From positions 62,001 to 126,000 of the forward strand of contig CANRPO010000001.1 of the NCBI GenBank assembly GCA_947632515.1: a stretch of DNA of 64,000 bases, in the 5' to 3' direction. The position numbers and the translations under genes are program-made. Source of the DNA: an uncultured Lachnospiraceae bacterium (GTDB taxonomy: Bacteria; Bacillota; Clostridia; Lachnospirales; Lachnospiraceae). Below the pieces are notes generated by a model that was not told the origin of the DNA, did no database searches, and saw only the letters and a list, made by a program, of their open reading frames with translations. Positions 16,995 to 25,552 of the stretch are shown here, piece by piece; within the stretch, counting starts at the first letter, position 1; every line of letters begins with the position of its first letter.

Positions 16995-17649
16995 CGTTCT
17001 CTTTAAGGGAACCAACTTCATACGGCTTCTCGGCGGGCTGTGGGTGGCCGTTCGGATCAGCCTGATCTCGGTGGCGCTCAGCATTCTGCTCGGCCTTGTC
17101 GTGGGGGTACTCATGACATCGCGCAGTAAGATCCTGCGGGCGCTGTTTCGCATCTATCTGGAGATCGTCAGGATCATGCCCCAGATGGTGCTGCTGTTTG
17201 TGGTGTATTTCGGCACGACCAGAGTATTTGGCTGGAATTTGGCCGCCGAGACATCGGCTGTTATCGTGTTCACCTTCTGGGGTGTGGCGGAGATGGGAGA
17301 TCTGGTGCGGGGCGCGCTCATCAGCATCCCCAAGATACAATATGAGAGCGCGGAAGCGCTCGGTCTTGTGCCGACACAGACGTATCGGTATGTGATCCTG
17401 CCGCAGACGGTCCGGCGGCTGATCCCGCTGTCGATCAATCTGGTCACAAGAATGATCAAGACGACAAGCCTCGTCATGATGATCGGGATCGTGGAGGTAT
17501 TGAAGGTTGCGCAGCAGATTATAGAGGCGAACCGCCGCGTTTCTCCCAACGCGGCTTTTGGCGTGTTTGCGGTTGTCTTTCTGCTGTATTTTCTAATCTG
17601 TTGGCCGATCGGCAGGCTGGCGGCATATCTTGAGAAAAGGTGGGCGTGA
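16975..17649 (+). CDS. Polar amino-acid ABC transporter permease 2
   Basis: A 224-residue permease of the same family as its neighbour, with an N-terminal LGGLWVAVRISLISVALSI membrane segment and the EAA loop PKIQYESAEALGLVPTQTY. The ATG lies inside the first permease gene, after AGGAGAG at 16961-16967. It is followed at once by the ATPase gene. Two distinct permeases rather than a homodimer may reflect the need to accept two binding domains, though heterodimers are also usual in this family. Confidence 0.92.
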   Translation: MQSLGIDVLFKGTNFIRLLGGLWVAVRISLISVALSILLGLVVGVLMTSRSKILRALFRIYLEIVRIMPQMVLLFVVYFGTTRVFGWNLAAETSAVIVFTFWGVAEMGDLVRGALISIPKIQYESAEALGLVPTQTYRYVILPQTVRRLIPLSINLVTRMIKTTSLVMMIGIVEVLKVAQQIIEANRRVSPNAAFGVFAVVFLLYFLICWPIGRLAAYLEKRWA

Positions 17650-17651
17650 GT

Positions 17652-18392
17652 ATGGGACAGACGCTTTTAAAAATCAGTCATCTTCACAAGAAATTCGGAG
17701 ATCGGGTGATCCTGAAAGACTTGAATCTGGAGGTCAAAAAAGGCGAGGTAGTGGTTGTGATCGGCCCGTCCGGCTGCGGGAAGAGTACTTTCCTGCGCTG
17801 CCTGAACGCACTGGAGGATATTCAGGGCGGAGAGGTGCTGCTTGACGGCGAACCCGTTCGGAAGGACGCCTCCAATGTGTCCGCGATGCGGCAGAAGATC
17901 GGCATGGTGTTTCAGAGCTACGACCTCTTTCCGCACAAGACCGTCATGGGGAATATCCTGCTTGCTCCGCTGAAAGTGCAGAAACGGGACAGACAGGAGG
18001 TTGAGCGCGAGGCGGTGGAGCTGCTTGGGAAGGTAGGGCTTGCAGACAGGCGCGACGATTATCCGCGCCAGTTGTCCGGAGGACAGAAACAGCGTGTGGC
18101 CATCGTGCGCGCGCTGATAATGCACCCGGAGATACTGTTGCTTGACGAGATCACGGCGGCGCTGGATCCGGAGATGGTACACGAGGTGCTGCAGGTCGTT
18201 CTCGCCCTTGCCAAAAACGGACGCACCATGCTGATCGTGACACATGAGATGGCGTTTGCAAGGGCGATCGCGGACCGCATCTTATTTCTGGAGGACGGAG
18301 AGATCGTGGAGGAGAGCGGCGACCCGAAAGCATTCTTTGAGAAACCGCAGACGGAGCGGGCGCGGCAGTTCCTGCGGTCGTTTGAATACTGA
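17652..18392 (+). CDS. Polar amino-acid ABC transporter ATP-binding protein
   Basis: A 246-residue ATPase. Walker A GPSGCGKST lies near residues 37-45, the signature is LSGGQKQR, Walker B LLLDEITAALDP and the H-loop VTHEM. The DEI in place of the usual DEP is a minor variation. ATG 17652 is chosen because it directly follows the permease stop; an in-frame GTG at 17640 is also possible. It energises uptake by the operon's permeases. Confidence 0.93.
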   Translation: MGQTLLKISHLHKKFGDRVILKDLNLEVKKGEVVVVIGPSGCGKSTFLRCLNALEDIQGGEVLLDGEPVRKDASNVSAMRQKIGMVFQSYDLFPHKTVMGNILLAPLKVQKRDRQEVEREAVELLGKVGLADRRDDYPRQLSGGQKQRVAIVRALIMHPEILLLDEITAALDPEMVHEVLQVVLALAKNGRTMLIVTHEMAFARAIADRILFLEDGEIVEESGDPKAFFEKPQTERARQFLRSFEY

Positions 18393-18412
18393 TCCGCCCC
18401 GTGAGGGCGGAT
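18392..18412. terminator. Hairpin between convergent genes
   Basis: A perfect 8-bp GC-rich stem (18392-18399 with 18405-18412) around CGTGA, lying at the end of the ATPase gene and just after the stop of the opposing gene. There is no T-tract, so it may stabilise RNA ends rather than terminate. Confidence 0.4.
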
Positions 18413-18418
18413 AGAAGT

Positions 18419-19072
18419 CTACTCTGAGCCTGTCGGCGTTTCCGTCACGATCACGCCGCCGTCCGTGTATGTGACGAAATGGATCATTGCGTTGGGATCC
18501 GTATTGTCGGTGATCCACAGTCTGATCGTGCCGTCGGCTCCCTCCTCTTTCAGTTCCCGCAGGGTAGTTATCCTGCGCACGCCGTCCAGACCTTCAATCT
18601 TGGCGCGGACAGCCTGCGTGTCAGCGCCGAGACGGACGGACACCCGATAGTTGTCAGAATCCTGCAGCGGGTTTTCTCCGAAGGAGGTGGTCAGTTTCTC
18701 GAGTTCCTTATCGCCGGTGAAGTAGCGCGCCTTGAAATCTTCCCAGGCCACGCTGCCGCTGACATAGTGGCAGGCGGAAATCTCCGGCATCTGCGCAAGC
18801 TGCTCGCCGAGGGACTCCTTTTCCGCCATAGTCATATCGGCGTCCATGAAGATCGCAAGCTGTTTCTCCTGATAGGCGTTGTACGTCGCGTAGGAGGTGG
18901 AGCCGATGGCGGCGATGCAGACAAGCGCGGTCAGCGCCGCGCACACGGCGGAGCAGCGGCCGTAGCGGAAATGCTTTCTGCGGGTCTGCGTGCAGCCCTG
19001 CAGCAGCGCCGCCTCCGTCTCGGGCGGCATGGTGATGGATTCTTTCAGATTTATCAGTTCTTTTTCATTCAT
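18419..19072 (-). CDS. Membrane partner of ECF sigma factor with FtsX-like extracellular domain
   Basis: A 217-residue single-pass protein encoded after an ECF sigma factor gene. The start MNEKEL is preferred because AAAGGAG lies eight bases upstream. Residues 1-35 are cytoplasmic, followed by one membrane segment (AALTALVCIAAIGSTSYA). The outer part (LAIFMDADMTMAEKESL, YVSGSVAWEDFKARY, ENPLQDSDNYRVSV) closely resembles the extracellular domain of the cell-division permease FtsX, including the S-x-x-x-A-x-x-x-F and NPL-x features. An anti-sigma role is inferred from gene order. No FtsX transmembrane core is present. Confidence 0.7.
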   Translation of the reverse strand: MNEKELINLKESITMPPETEAALLQGCTQTRRKHFRYGRCSAVCAALTALVCIAAIGSTSYATYNAYQEKQLAIFMDADMTMAEKESLGEQLAQMPEISACHYVSGSVAWEDFKARYFTGDKELEKLTTSFGENPLQDSDNYRVSVRLGADTQAVRAKIEGLDGVRRITTLRELKEEGADGTIRLWITDNTDPNAMIHFVTYTDGGVIVTETPTGSE

Positions 19073-19112
19073 TGCGTTGTCTCCTTTCACAAGTGATCTG
19101 ACAAGTGATCTG

Positions 19113-19580
19113 TCAGGTAAGTTCTTTTTTCAATGCTTCTCTTGCCCGCTGCAGCCGTTTCTTCACGGCGTTTTCGGACAGGCCGACGATCTGTGCGATC
19201 TCCTTCGCGGAGTAGCCCTCGAAGTAAAAGAGGATCAGCACGGTCTTATATTTGGCGGGCAGAGCGTACAGCTCCTGTGCGAGCTGCCGCTTGTCCGGCG
19301 CGGGCAGAAGTTCCCGCAGCGATTCCAAATCTATGCAGGCGTGCCGCATGCGAAAGCGCAGGCAGTCTTTACAGCAGTTCGAGGTCACGCGCAGCAGCCA
19401 GGCTTTTTCGTGGTTGGGCGACTGAAAATCGGGCGCTTTTTCCATATAGCGCAGCAGTACCTCCTGCAGCGCGTCCTGTACGTCGTGCGGATTGCCCAGG
19501 AGCAGATACGCGGTGCGGTAGAGCATATTCCCGTATGTCTGCAGCACACGGGCGACTTCCGTCTCGTTTCTGGTGTTCAC
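19113..19580 (-). CDS. ECF-type RNA polymerase sigma factor
   Basis: A 155-residue sigma-70 family protein with regions 2 (YRTAYLLLGNPHDVQDALQEVLLRY) and 4 (LPAKYKTVLILFYFEGYSAKEIAQIVG). The start is GTG 19580 with AAAGGAG upstream. Its stop is 40 bases before its membrane partner, and the two are probably co-transcribed and autoregulated. Target genes are unknown. Confidence 0.9.
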   Translation of the reverse strand: MNTRNETEVARVLQTYGNMLYRTAYLLLGNPHDVQDALQEVLLRYMEKAPDFQSPNHEKAWLLRVTSNCCKDCLRFRMRHACIDLESLRELLPAPDKRQLAQELYALPAKYKTVLILFYFEGYSAKEIAQIVGLSENAVKKRLQRAREALKKELT

Positions 19581-19791
19581 GGCGGCGTTCTCCTTTCTCC
19601 GGCTCGGGATATGGTATGACCATTATAACAGACGATCCGGCTTATCCGTATTCTTATGGAGGCCTCTCACCCTATATACGAGCCTGCCCGCCGAAAAGTG
19701 ACAGAAAAATTTTAAAATTTTGAGGTTTCGGCACTGGTATATCACGGCGAAGTGTGATATGCTGAAAATGAAACGGTTGGGAGGTGGTTGT

Positions 19792-20352
19792 ATGACATCG
19801 AATATAGGAAATTATCAAAACAGCGCGCTGCTTTCTACCCGGAATGCGGCGGCGGAGCGTCAGGAGAATCGCATTTCCAAACTGTTTGGCAGAAGAGACG
19901 CCGAGACAGAGCTTTCCGATAACCTTGTATCCGGGAAGAAGGACAGGGATTTTTCCCGTCTTTATACGATAAAGGGTATGCTCGCGGGAGCGAGAGTTAA
20001 GGAGAAACCCGGAACGTTCACGGAGAAATCTTCCGTGCAGCGGGCGTTGGATAAGATCAACCGGGAGGCTTACCGGGATTGGAAGGATACCGCTCTGTAC
20101 AATAAGATGAGTCTGGTTTCCCAGCTTTTTGCCGGCAGAGACGAGGAATCGGAATCTGCGGACAGCGCTCTGTACCGGAAGGAAGTCAGCGAGATTTCCA
20201 AGCCCTATCCCGCGAAGGATATGCTTGTGGGGGAGCGCGGGGATTCTCTCTATGAGAAATATGCCGCTCCCGGCGCAGGCCCGCATGGCGTTTCGCAGAA
20301 AGAGAGCGCGGCGCCGCTGTTTGGCAAGGATAAAAATAGCAGAAAATACTGA
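19792..20352 (+). CDS. Uncharacterised protein with an internal duplicated module
   Basis: A 186-residue soluble protein. ATG 19792 is chosen for the GGGAGG at 19780-19785. It carries two copies of a roughly 43-residue unit: the first starts ISKLFGRRDAETE and ends IKGMLAGAR, the second starts VSQLFAGRDEESE and ends AKDMLVGER. A third partial LFGKDK lies at the C-terminus. Immediately upstream is an inverted repeat (ATATCAC...GTGATAT, about 19739-19760). No membrane segment or known domain. A terminator follows at 20372-20405. Confidence 0.65.
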   Translation: MTSNIGNYQNSALLSTRNAAAERQENRISKLFGRRDAETELSDNLVSGKKDRDFSRLYTIKGMLAGARVKEKPGTFTEKSSVQRALDKINREAYRDWKDTALYNKMSLVSQLFAGRDEESESADSALYRKEVSEISKPYPAKDMLVGERGDSLYEKYAAPGAGPHGVSQKESAAPLFGKDKNSRKY

Positions 20353-20371
20353 TAACAAACGATCGAAAGTG

Positions 20372-20405
20372 GGCTGTCGCTTTTTGGAGCGGCGGCCTTC
20401 TTTTT
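20372..20405 (+). terminator. Intrinsic terminator
   Basis: A 10-bp GC-rich stem including two G-U pairs (20372-20381 with 20388-20397), then TTCTTTTT. It closes the 19792 gene. Confidence 0.75.
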
Positions 20406-20424
20406 CAGAAGGAAGTGTAGCATT

Positions 20425-20790
20425 GTGGAAAAGAGGATCTTAAATTACAGAAAATATGTGGACAGCCTTCTTCTGCGGGAAGGTCTGGACTGGGAGGCCG
20501 TGATCGGGGAGCATCTGATCCAGCTCTCCTTTTTTCAGCACGAGCGGCTGATCCATCTGATCGTGACCGTGACCTTCGCGCTGTTGGAGGTGATCGTGGT
20601 CGGGCTGTGCGTCACGGCGTTCTCGCCGGGAGTCGGCCTGTTGGCATTGGCGGTCCTGATCCTGCTCATCCCGTACATACGGCACTATTATATTCTGGAA
20701 AATGAAGTGCAGCGGATGTACGGACAGTACGATCAGATGGTCGCCAGGAGAGACGGCACGGCGGTCTGGCAGGAGAAAGAGACGTTTTGA
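20425..20790 (+). CDS. Small two-helix membrane protein
   Basis: A 121-residue protein beginning at GTG 20425 after AAGGAAG. Two adjacent membrane segments (LIVTVTFALLEVIVVGLCV and GVGLLALAVLILLIPYI) are flanked by charged cytoplasmic ends. It ends just before the second ECF sigma factor gene and is likely in the same operon. No family recognised. Confidence 0.65.
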   Translation: MEKRILNYRKYVDSLLLREGLDWEAVIGEHLIQLSFFQHERLIHLIVTVTFALLEVIVVGLCVTAFSPGVGLLALAVLILLIPYIRHYYILENEVQRMYGQYDQMVARRDGTAVWQEKETF

Positions 20791-20804
20791 CAGGGGATTA
20801 CGGT

Positions 20805-21299
20805 ATGCCAAAAGAGGAAGGGATCACGACAGAGGAGGCCATCGACCGCTACGCCGACATGGTGTATCGTCTGGCGCTGTCGCAGATGAAAAATACAACG
20901 GATGCGGACGATTTGTTTCAGGAAGTGTTCGTGCGGCTGGTGAGCCACATACAGGATCTGGAATCTTGGGAGCATGTGAAGGCGTGGCTGATCCGGGTGA
21001 CGATCAACTGCGCCAAAAAGCATTTTGCGCAGTATTGGAACAAAAACGTAGATTTTCTCGAAGAGCCGGAGAAACTGACGAACGGCAGCGGCGGCTATGA
21101 GATGCCGGAGGAGCAGCCCGTCCGCGCGGCGGTGCAAAAGCTGCCGCCGAAATACCGCACGGTCATCCATCTGTACTATTTTGAAGAATTGACGGTGGCT
21201 GAGATCGCGCGGCTCACGGAGCAGAAGGAGACTACCGTGAAGTCTCAGATGCACCGGGCCAGGGAAATGTTGAAAGAGCTGATACAGGACACCGTATAA
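20805..21299 (+). CDS. ECF-type RNA polymerase sigma factor (second)
   Basis: A 164-residue sigma factor with region 2 (YRLALSQMKNTTDADDLFQEVFVRL) and region 4 (LPPKYRTVIHLYYFEELTVAEIARL). ATG 20805 follows AGGGGA; an in-frame TTG at 20787 overlapping the previous stop is an alternative. It is followed by its probable membrane-bound partner. Confidence 0.9.
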   Translation: MPKEEGITTEEAIDRYADMVYRLALSQMKNTTDADDLFQEVFVRLVSHIQDLESWEHVKAWLIRVTINCAKKHFAQYWNKNVDFLEEPEKLTNGSGGYEMPEEQPVRAAVQKLPPKYRTVIHLYYFEELTVAEIARLTEQKETTVKSQMHRAREMLKELIQDTV

Positions 21300-21361
21300 A
21301 TACGGAATGTGCCGTTCGGCAGATCGCGAAAGTAAGTTTGCAGACAGAGGGAACTTTGATT

Positions 21362-22357
21362 ATGGGTAATGATCGCACAGATCGGCGGATCACAGACCAA
21401 TCCGTCAGGGAACAATATAACAGAGAGACCGGGCAGATCCATGCGCCGGAGAGTCTGATCCGCAGAACGAAGGAAACGGTGCGGGAGAAGGAGCGGCGTA
21501 TCGCGCAGGAGGGTTCCGAAAGGCAGGAGAATGACCGCCCGGCGCGGCAGAGACATGCTTTCGGCAGGCTGTACAGATGGGCGCTCCCGGCGGCGGCAGC
21601 AGGTTTGGCGATCTTGGTGGGCGTTTCGGGGATCTTCTTCGGGCGCGGCAGAGATAAGGCCTGGGAGGAATCCGTGCCGGAGGAGGACTATTATCCGGAA
21701 GATACCGATCAGGCATCCACGGATGAAGAGAAACAGGCGCAGTTTGAGAGGCATCTGCAGAAACAGGAGGCGGCGTTCGGGGAAGATACGGCGGCAAAGG
21801 AGCCTGAGGCGGCGGATCTGGCGGAGACGACAGAATCGGCGGCGGACAGCGGAGCCACGCAGGAAACTATGCAGGATGCGCTGCCCGACACGGAAAACGG
21901 GGTAAAAGAGACAGCGGGGGCCAAGCTGCAGGCGCAAGAGCAGGGATCCGCACAGGCGGAAGATTTGGATGCCGGAATCGCCCCGGCGCTGAAAAGCGTA
22001 CAGTTCTATGACAAGGATCAGAATATCGTGGAGGCCGAGGCTCTGTGGTACAACGCCGCCCGGATAGAGAGCATCCTGCTCCGATGGGAGGGAGGAACGC
22101 CGTCCAATATCAAGGTCTTTCGGACGCCCGTAGGTTCCGAGACGATGGAGCAGACGGAGCTGCTGCTGACAAAAAGCATAGCGGACGGGGAGGAGTCCGT
22201 TCTTCTGGACGCGGACATACTGCGCGACAGCGGGATGGGCAGCCACCTGTTCTTTGAATTGGATTTTGGCACGCAGATCGTGACGTCGGAGGAATACAAT
22301 ATCCTATATGATGAAGATATGCTGCCGGACGCAGGAGGAACGCCGTCTGCAAACTGA
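21362..22357 (+). CDS. Probable anti-sigma factor, single-pass membrane protein
   Basis: A 331-residue protein beginning at ATG 21362 (GAGGGAA upstream). The first 75 residues are charged and cytoplasmic, followed by one membrane segment (ALPAAAAGLAILVGVSGIFF). The outer part is a long acidic, Glu/Ala/Thr-rich low-complexity linker (to about residue 200) and a folded C-terminal domain (FYDKDQNIVEAEALWYNAAR). Its place directly after an ECF sigma gene suggests anti-sigma function; no ZAS zinc motif is visible. Confidence 0.65.
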   Translation: MGNDRTDRRITDQSVREQYNRETGQIHAPESLIRRTKETVREKERRIAQEGSERQENDRPARQRHAFGRLYRWALPAAAAGLAILVGVSGIFFGRGRDKAWEESVPEEDYYPEDTDQASTDEEKQAQFERHLQKQEAAFGEDTAAKEPEAADLAETTESAADSGATQETMQDALPDTENGVKETAGAKLQAQEQGSAQAEDLDAGIAPALKSVQFYDKDQNIVEAEALWYNAARIESILLRWEGGTPSNIKVFRTPVGSETMEQTELLLTKSIADGEESVLLDADILRDSGMGSHLFFELDFGTQIVTSEEYNILYDEDMLPDAGGTPSAN

Positions 22358-22452
22358 TACAAATTACGGATAGGAGTTATTACATTCAGAGTCCCGCGAA
22401 GATCGGGCCGGCAAAGCTGAGCGATAAGGTATGGAAGATCGCGAAGGACATC

Positions 22453-22647
22453 ATGGAGCTCTGTAAAGGGCCGTTCTGTTTCGAGACGATCCTGCAGAGG
22501 TTGTTTACAGGCGACTCCCTGACCGTGAATTTTGAGCAGTGCGCTCCGGTCGGCAGCACCGTCCGCTCCTATCTGGCGTGGCTGAAAGACGAGGGCAGGC
22601 TGGGAGCGCGGTTTGAAGACAATAAGTTACAGTGGGAGTGGGTATAA
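22453..22647 (+). CDS. Small uncharacterised protein, possibly starting upstream at a non-standard codon
   Basis: From ATG 22453 the product has 64 residues (MELCKGPFCFETILQ...). The frame stays open to the end of the previous gene, and the upstream codons (SPAKIGPAKLSDKVWKIAKD) look coding. The only good ribosome site is AGGAG at 22372-22376, ideally spaced for an ATT codon at 22384, while ATG 22453 has none. A start at ATT 22384 would give about 87 residues. Function unknown; possibly a winged-helix-like fold. Confidence 0.45.
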   Translation: MELCKGPFCFETILQRLFTGDSLTVNFEQCAPVGSTVRSYLAWLKDEGRLGARFEDNKLQWEWV

Positions 22648-22720
22648 GAGAATAGGATGGAAAAGCGCTTATGCGCGTCTCGGCTAAGCTGAGACAAAGC
22701 GGCGCAGCAAAGGAGAAGAG

Positions 22721-23194
22721 ATGGCAGTTGAGGCGGTAAAGGAGTATTTCAGGAAATACGGTATGGAGGACAGGGTACTGGAGTTTGACGTCTCCAGCGC
22801 GACCGTGGAACTGGCGGCGGAGGCGCTGCACTGCGAGCCGGGCCGGATCGCAAAAACGCTGTCCTTTATGGTCGATGGCGCGCCGATTCTGGTTGTGGCG
22901 GCCGGGGATGCGAGGATCGACAATCACAAATACAAAGAGCAGTTTCAGACCAAGGCAAAGATGCTCACGCCGCAGGAGGCGGAGACGTTAGTTGGCCACG
23001 CGGTGGGCGGCGTCTGCCCTTTTGCGGTGCGCGAGGGCGTCCGGGTATATTTGGACGAATCTCTAAAGCGGTTTGAGACGGTCTTCCCCGCCTGCGGGAG
23101 CAGCAACAGCGCTATCAAACTGACGATTGCGGAGCTGGAGACCTATTCAGGCTATGTCTCGTGGGTCGATGTGTGCAAGGAGACTGCGATATAG
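22721..23194 (+). CDS. YbaK/EbsC-family aminoacyl-tRNA deacylase
   Basis: A 157-residue single-domain editing protein. The family hydrolyses mischarged tRNAs such as Cys-tRNA-Pro. Recognisable elements are AKTLSFMVDGAPILVV with the catalytic Lys in position, the VGGVCPFAV loop and the CGSSNSAIKLT segment. AAGGAG at 22711-22716 precedes the ATG. It has no prolyl-tRNA synthetase neighbour here. Family is clear; substrate is inferred. Confidence 0.9.
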   Translation: MAVEAVKEYFRKYGMEDRVLEFDVSSATVELAAEALHCEPGRIAKTLSFMVDGAPILVVAAGDARIDNHKYKEQFQTKAKMLTPQEAETLVGHAVGGVCPFAVREGVRVYLDESLKRFETVFPACGSSNSAIKLTIAELETYSGYVSWVDVCKETAI

Positions 23195-23236
23195 ATTTAG
23201 ATGCTGTTTCACAATCGCTCATGAGGAGGTCGCGCC

Positions 23237-24865
23237 ATGACAGATCGGGAGGAAAAGAGAAAAGGATTCGGCGTATCAGCGGCTCGGCTGTGCCTGGCGG
23301 CTGCGGTGCTGGGGCTTATCGGCTGCAGCGCAGGGCAGCAGGGACAGCCGGAGGAAACTGCACAGAATACAGGGAATGCGCCGCAGAGATCCACGCGCGA
23401 AGAGACTGTATCGCAGACGGTAGCAGAAGAAACGGAATCGGAGTTTGAAACCCAGGTGACGGAGCGCACGCTGGATTTTCCGTTTGGGGAAGATATGGGA
23501 GAAGAGACGGAGAACTGGAGCCTCGTGCTCCACACTGAGGAGAACGGGCGGGGAAATGTGACACACAGCCTGCGGCTCTATGATGACACGGCAAATCTTA
23601 TGCAGGAGCTGGACTGCCCGTTAGATAGTGAGCGGCTGACGGTTCGTTTCGACCAGCTGGCAGATTTCGAGAATCGTTGGTATGACCAGTATGCGGATGT
23701 GGAGATTTTTGCGTCTGATGCGGCTAAGACGGGCGCAGAGGGATTTCTCTATATCTGGAGCGGCAGTGAGAGCGCTTTTGAGGAAGAACCGATCAAAATT
23801 CCGTGGTATGAAGAGGCTGGAGACGGTTATTATGTGGTGCGGCGCGTGGAAGACAAGCGGGAGTCGAAGGAGATCTATTACATCAATGGCGAGACGCGCG
23901 AGCCTGTCAGGATGCGCAGCTGGGAACTGACATGGGAGAATGACGAGTCCCGAGCGGCGCGGCTGCGCATAGAGGATTGTCTGGAGCAGACGGCGTTGTA
24001 TGACGGCGCAGTGGAGCAGTATGCGCCGACTTATCTGGCGCACAGCGATTATTATGAAACGCTGTTCCGGCAGGATATGTACAGGCTGACAGATTATCGA
24101 CCCGAGGACAAAATCACAGTCTCCAATCTGCTGTTGGCTGACGATTCCGAGTGGAAGACCACCGACGAGCCGATTCAGGAATACGAGAGTAGAGAGGAGT
24201 TTCTTGCATTTTGCGGATTTGCGGGGCAGAAACCTTATTATCAATATTATGATGCGCTGGGGCGGTTGGAACTGGAGCTGTACCTAGATGAGACTGCACA
24301 GAGAGGCTGCGGCTTTCTCTATGCGTATTACCGCAATTTTAAGCTAGAGCGGGTGGCCGAGTGTCAGGGATTTCTGTTTGAAGGGATAGAACAGCGCACA
24401 TGGGAGGACGATACCTATTCCCGGCTCATCTATGACGGCGGGGATGCCGCGGCAGGTGAAAATGTAACGCGGATCACAAGTGCTGATACGGCGGACGGCA
24501 GGCCGCTCTCCTACGAGGTGCGGTGCGTGACAGATACCGTACAAAGTCTCTGGGCGGAAGGGATTACGTCGGAGAGCGCGGACGAGAGCCTGCTGTCCAT
24601 CGACTGGCTCTATCGCGGGGACGGCAGCCTGTACTGCAGAGAATACAGTCACAATCCTATAATATTCGGCACTACCGCACAGGTCCGGAGGACTTATTAT
24701 GATGAACTTGAAAGATCGGTATATCGGTATGAGTACATCACGCACGGCAGTCTGAACAGCTATTACCTCTATGAAGGGGATGCCGCTGGTCCGAAATACG
24801 GTCTTACTTTTGACCATGACGTAAGCGCGCCCGCTGTATTGGCGCAGTTTTTCCGATATGAATAG
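23237..24865 (+). CDS. Large uncharacterised lipoprotein
   Basis: A 542-residue protein with a basic N-terminus, hydrophobic core and lipobox GLIGC near residue 31, followed by a Gln/Glu/Thr-rich linker. The body is rich in aromatic residues and repeatedly has Y-D-x-L-G/R-like turns (YYDALGRLELELY, YYDELERSVYRYEY), suggesting a beta-repeat fold. GAGGAGG at 23222-23228 precedes the ATG. A strong terminator follows. No family recognised. Confidence 0.75.
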   Translation: MTDREEKRKGFGVSAARLCLAAAVLGLIGCSAGQQGQPEETAQNTGNAPQRSTREETVSQTVAEETESEFETQVTERTLDFPFGEDMGEETENWSLVLHTEENGRGNVTHSLRLYDDTANLMQELDCPLDSERLTVRFDQLADFENRWYDQYADVEIFASDAAKTGAEGFLYIWSGSESAFEEEPIKIPWYEEAGDGYYVVRRVEDKRESKEIYYINGETREPVRMRSWELTWENDESRAARLRIEDCLEQTALYDGAVEQYAPTYLAHSDYYETLFRQDMYRLTDYRPEDKITVSNLLLADDSEWKTTDEPIQEYESREEFLAFCGFAGQKPYYQYYDALGRLELELYLDETAQRGCGFLYAYYRNFKLERVAECQGFLFEGIEQRTWEDDTYSRLIYDGGDAAAGENVTRITSADTADGRPLSYEVRCVTDTVQSLWAEGITSESADESLLSIDWLYRGDGSLYCREYSHNPIIFGTTAQVRRTYYDELERSVYRYEYITHGSLNSYYLYEGDAAGPKYGLTFDHDVSAPAVLAQFFRYE

Positions 24866-24866
24866 C

Positions 24867-24900
24867 AAAAAGCCGAGCGGTTTTGCCCGCCCGGCTTTTT
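24867..24900. terminator. Bidirectional intrinsic terminator
   Basis: AAAAAGCCG / CGGCTTTTT with an inner GCGG/CCGC stem. It lies between the stop codons of the convergent lipoprotein and Hsp20 genes and has A and T tracts on both sides. Confidence 0.85.
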
Positions 24901-24925
24901 GGAGTAGAAAAATGAGATTACTTCT

Positions 24926-25378
24926 TTACTTCACTTCGATCTTCTTTACTTCCTCTTTGGCAGCCAGATCTTTCTTAGGGAACTTGACTTCCAGGATGCC
25001 GTTGTTGTAGGAGGCGTCGATGTCGCTCGCCTCGATGTCGTTCACGCGGAAACTTCTCGAGTAGGAACTGTAGTAACGCTCCTTGCGGATGTATTTGTGT
25101 TTCTCCTCCGCGTTCTTCTCCTCCTTGTGAGCGGCGGAGATGGTGAGCAGACCGTCCTTCAGGTCGATGTTGATGTCGGACTTGTCGAAACCGGGCAGTT
25201 CCGCCTGCAGCAGATAGCTGTCGCCCTGATCGATCACGTCCGTCTTGAACGCGTCGAAGGTGGCAAGTTCGTTGTTGCCCCAGAAATTCTTGAAGGCGTT
25301 GTCGAACATCTCATCAAAAGAGTCGTCGAAAAACATGGGACTGTAAGTACGGTTGTTAAATAATGCTGGTCTTAACAT
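24926..25378 (-). CDS. Small heat-shock protein, Hsp20/alpha-crystallin family
   Basis: A 150-residue holdase chaperone. ATG 25378 (MLRPALF) has AAGGAG eight bases upstream and is preferred to the GTG nine bases earlier. The alpha-crystallin domain runs from about residue 40 (TDVIDQGDSYLLQAELPGF) through ISAAHKEEKNAEEKHKYIRKE to the typical A-x-x-x-NGIL-x-V motif (ASYNNGILEVKFPKK). The C-terminal IEV stands for the I-x-I/V dimer-assembly motif. A promoter and an inverted repeat lie upstream. Confidence 0.94.
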   Translation of the reverse strand: MLRPALFNNRTYSPMFFDDSFDEMFDNAFKNFWGNNELATFDAFKTDVIDQGDSYLLQAELPGFDKSDINIDLKDGLLTISAAHKEEKNAEEKHKYIRKERYYSSYSRSFRVNDIEASDIDASYNNGILEVKFPKKDLAAKEEVKKIEVK

Positions 25379-25418
25379 AGTGATCACTCCTTTTTTCTTC
25401 TATGCTATCAGTATGACC

Positions 25419-25437
25419 GAATTGGGAGATCCAATTC
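25419..25437. promoter_or_regulatory. Inverted repeat upstream of hsp20
   Basis: GAATTGG-GAGAT-CCAATTC, a perfect 7-bp inverted repeat. It lies between the predicted promoter and the hsp20 ATG, in the untranslated leader, so it could be an operator or RNA hairpin. It is not the CIRCE element bound by HrcA. Confidence 0.4.
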
Positions 25438-25468
25438 ATCGCTGGTAGTTGTTTTTTTGTTTATACTT

Positions 25469-25497
25469 GTTATACATCAGCTATAACAGACAGTCAA
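25469..25497 (-). promoter_or_regulatory. Sigma-A-type promoter of hsp20
   Basis: Read on the minus strand: TTGACT (25497-25492), 17-base spacer, TATAAC (25474-25469). It gives a leader of about 85 bases. Confidence 0.6.
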
Positions 25498-25552
25498 TTA
25501 TAGAATTATTAAGAGTGATTATGGATTTGTAAAGGATTTCTAAACAAAAAAT

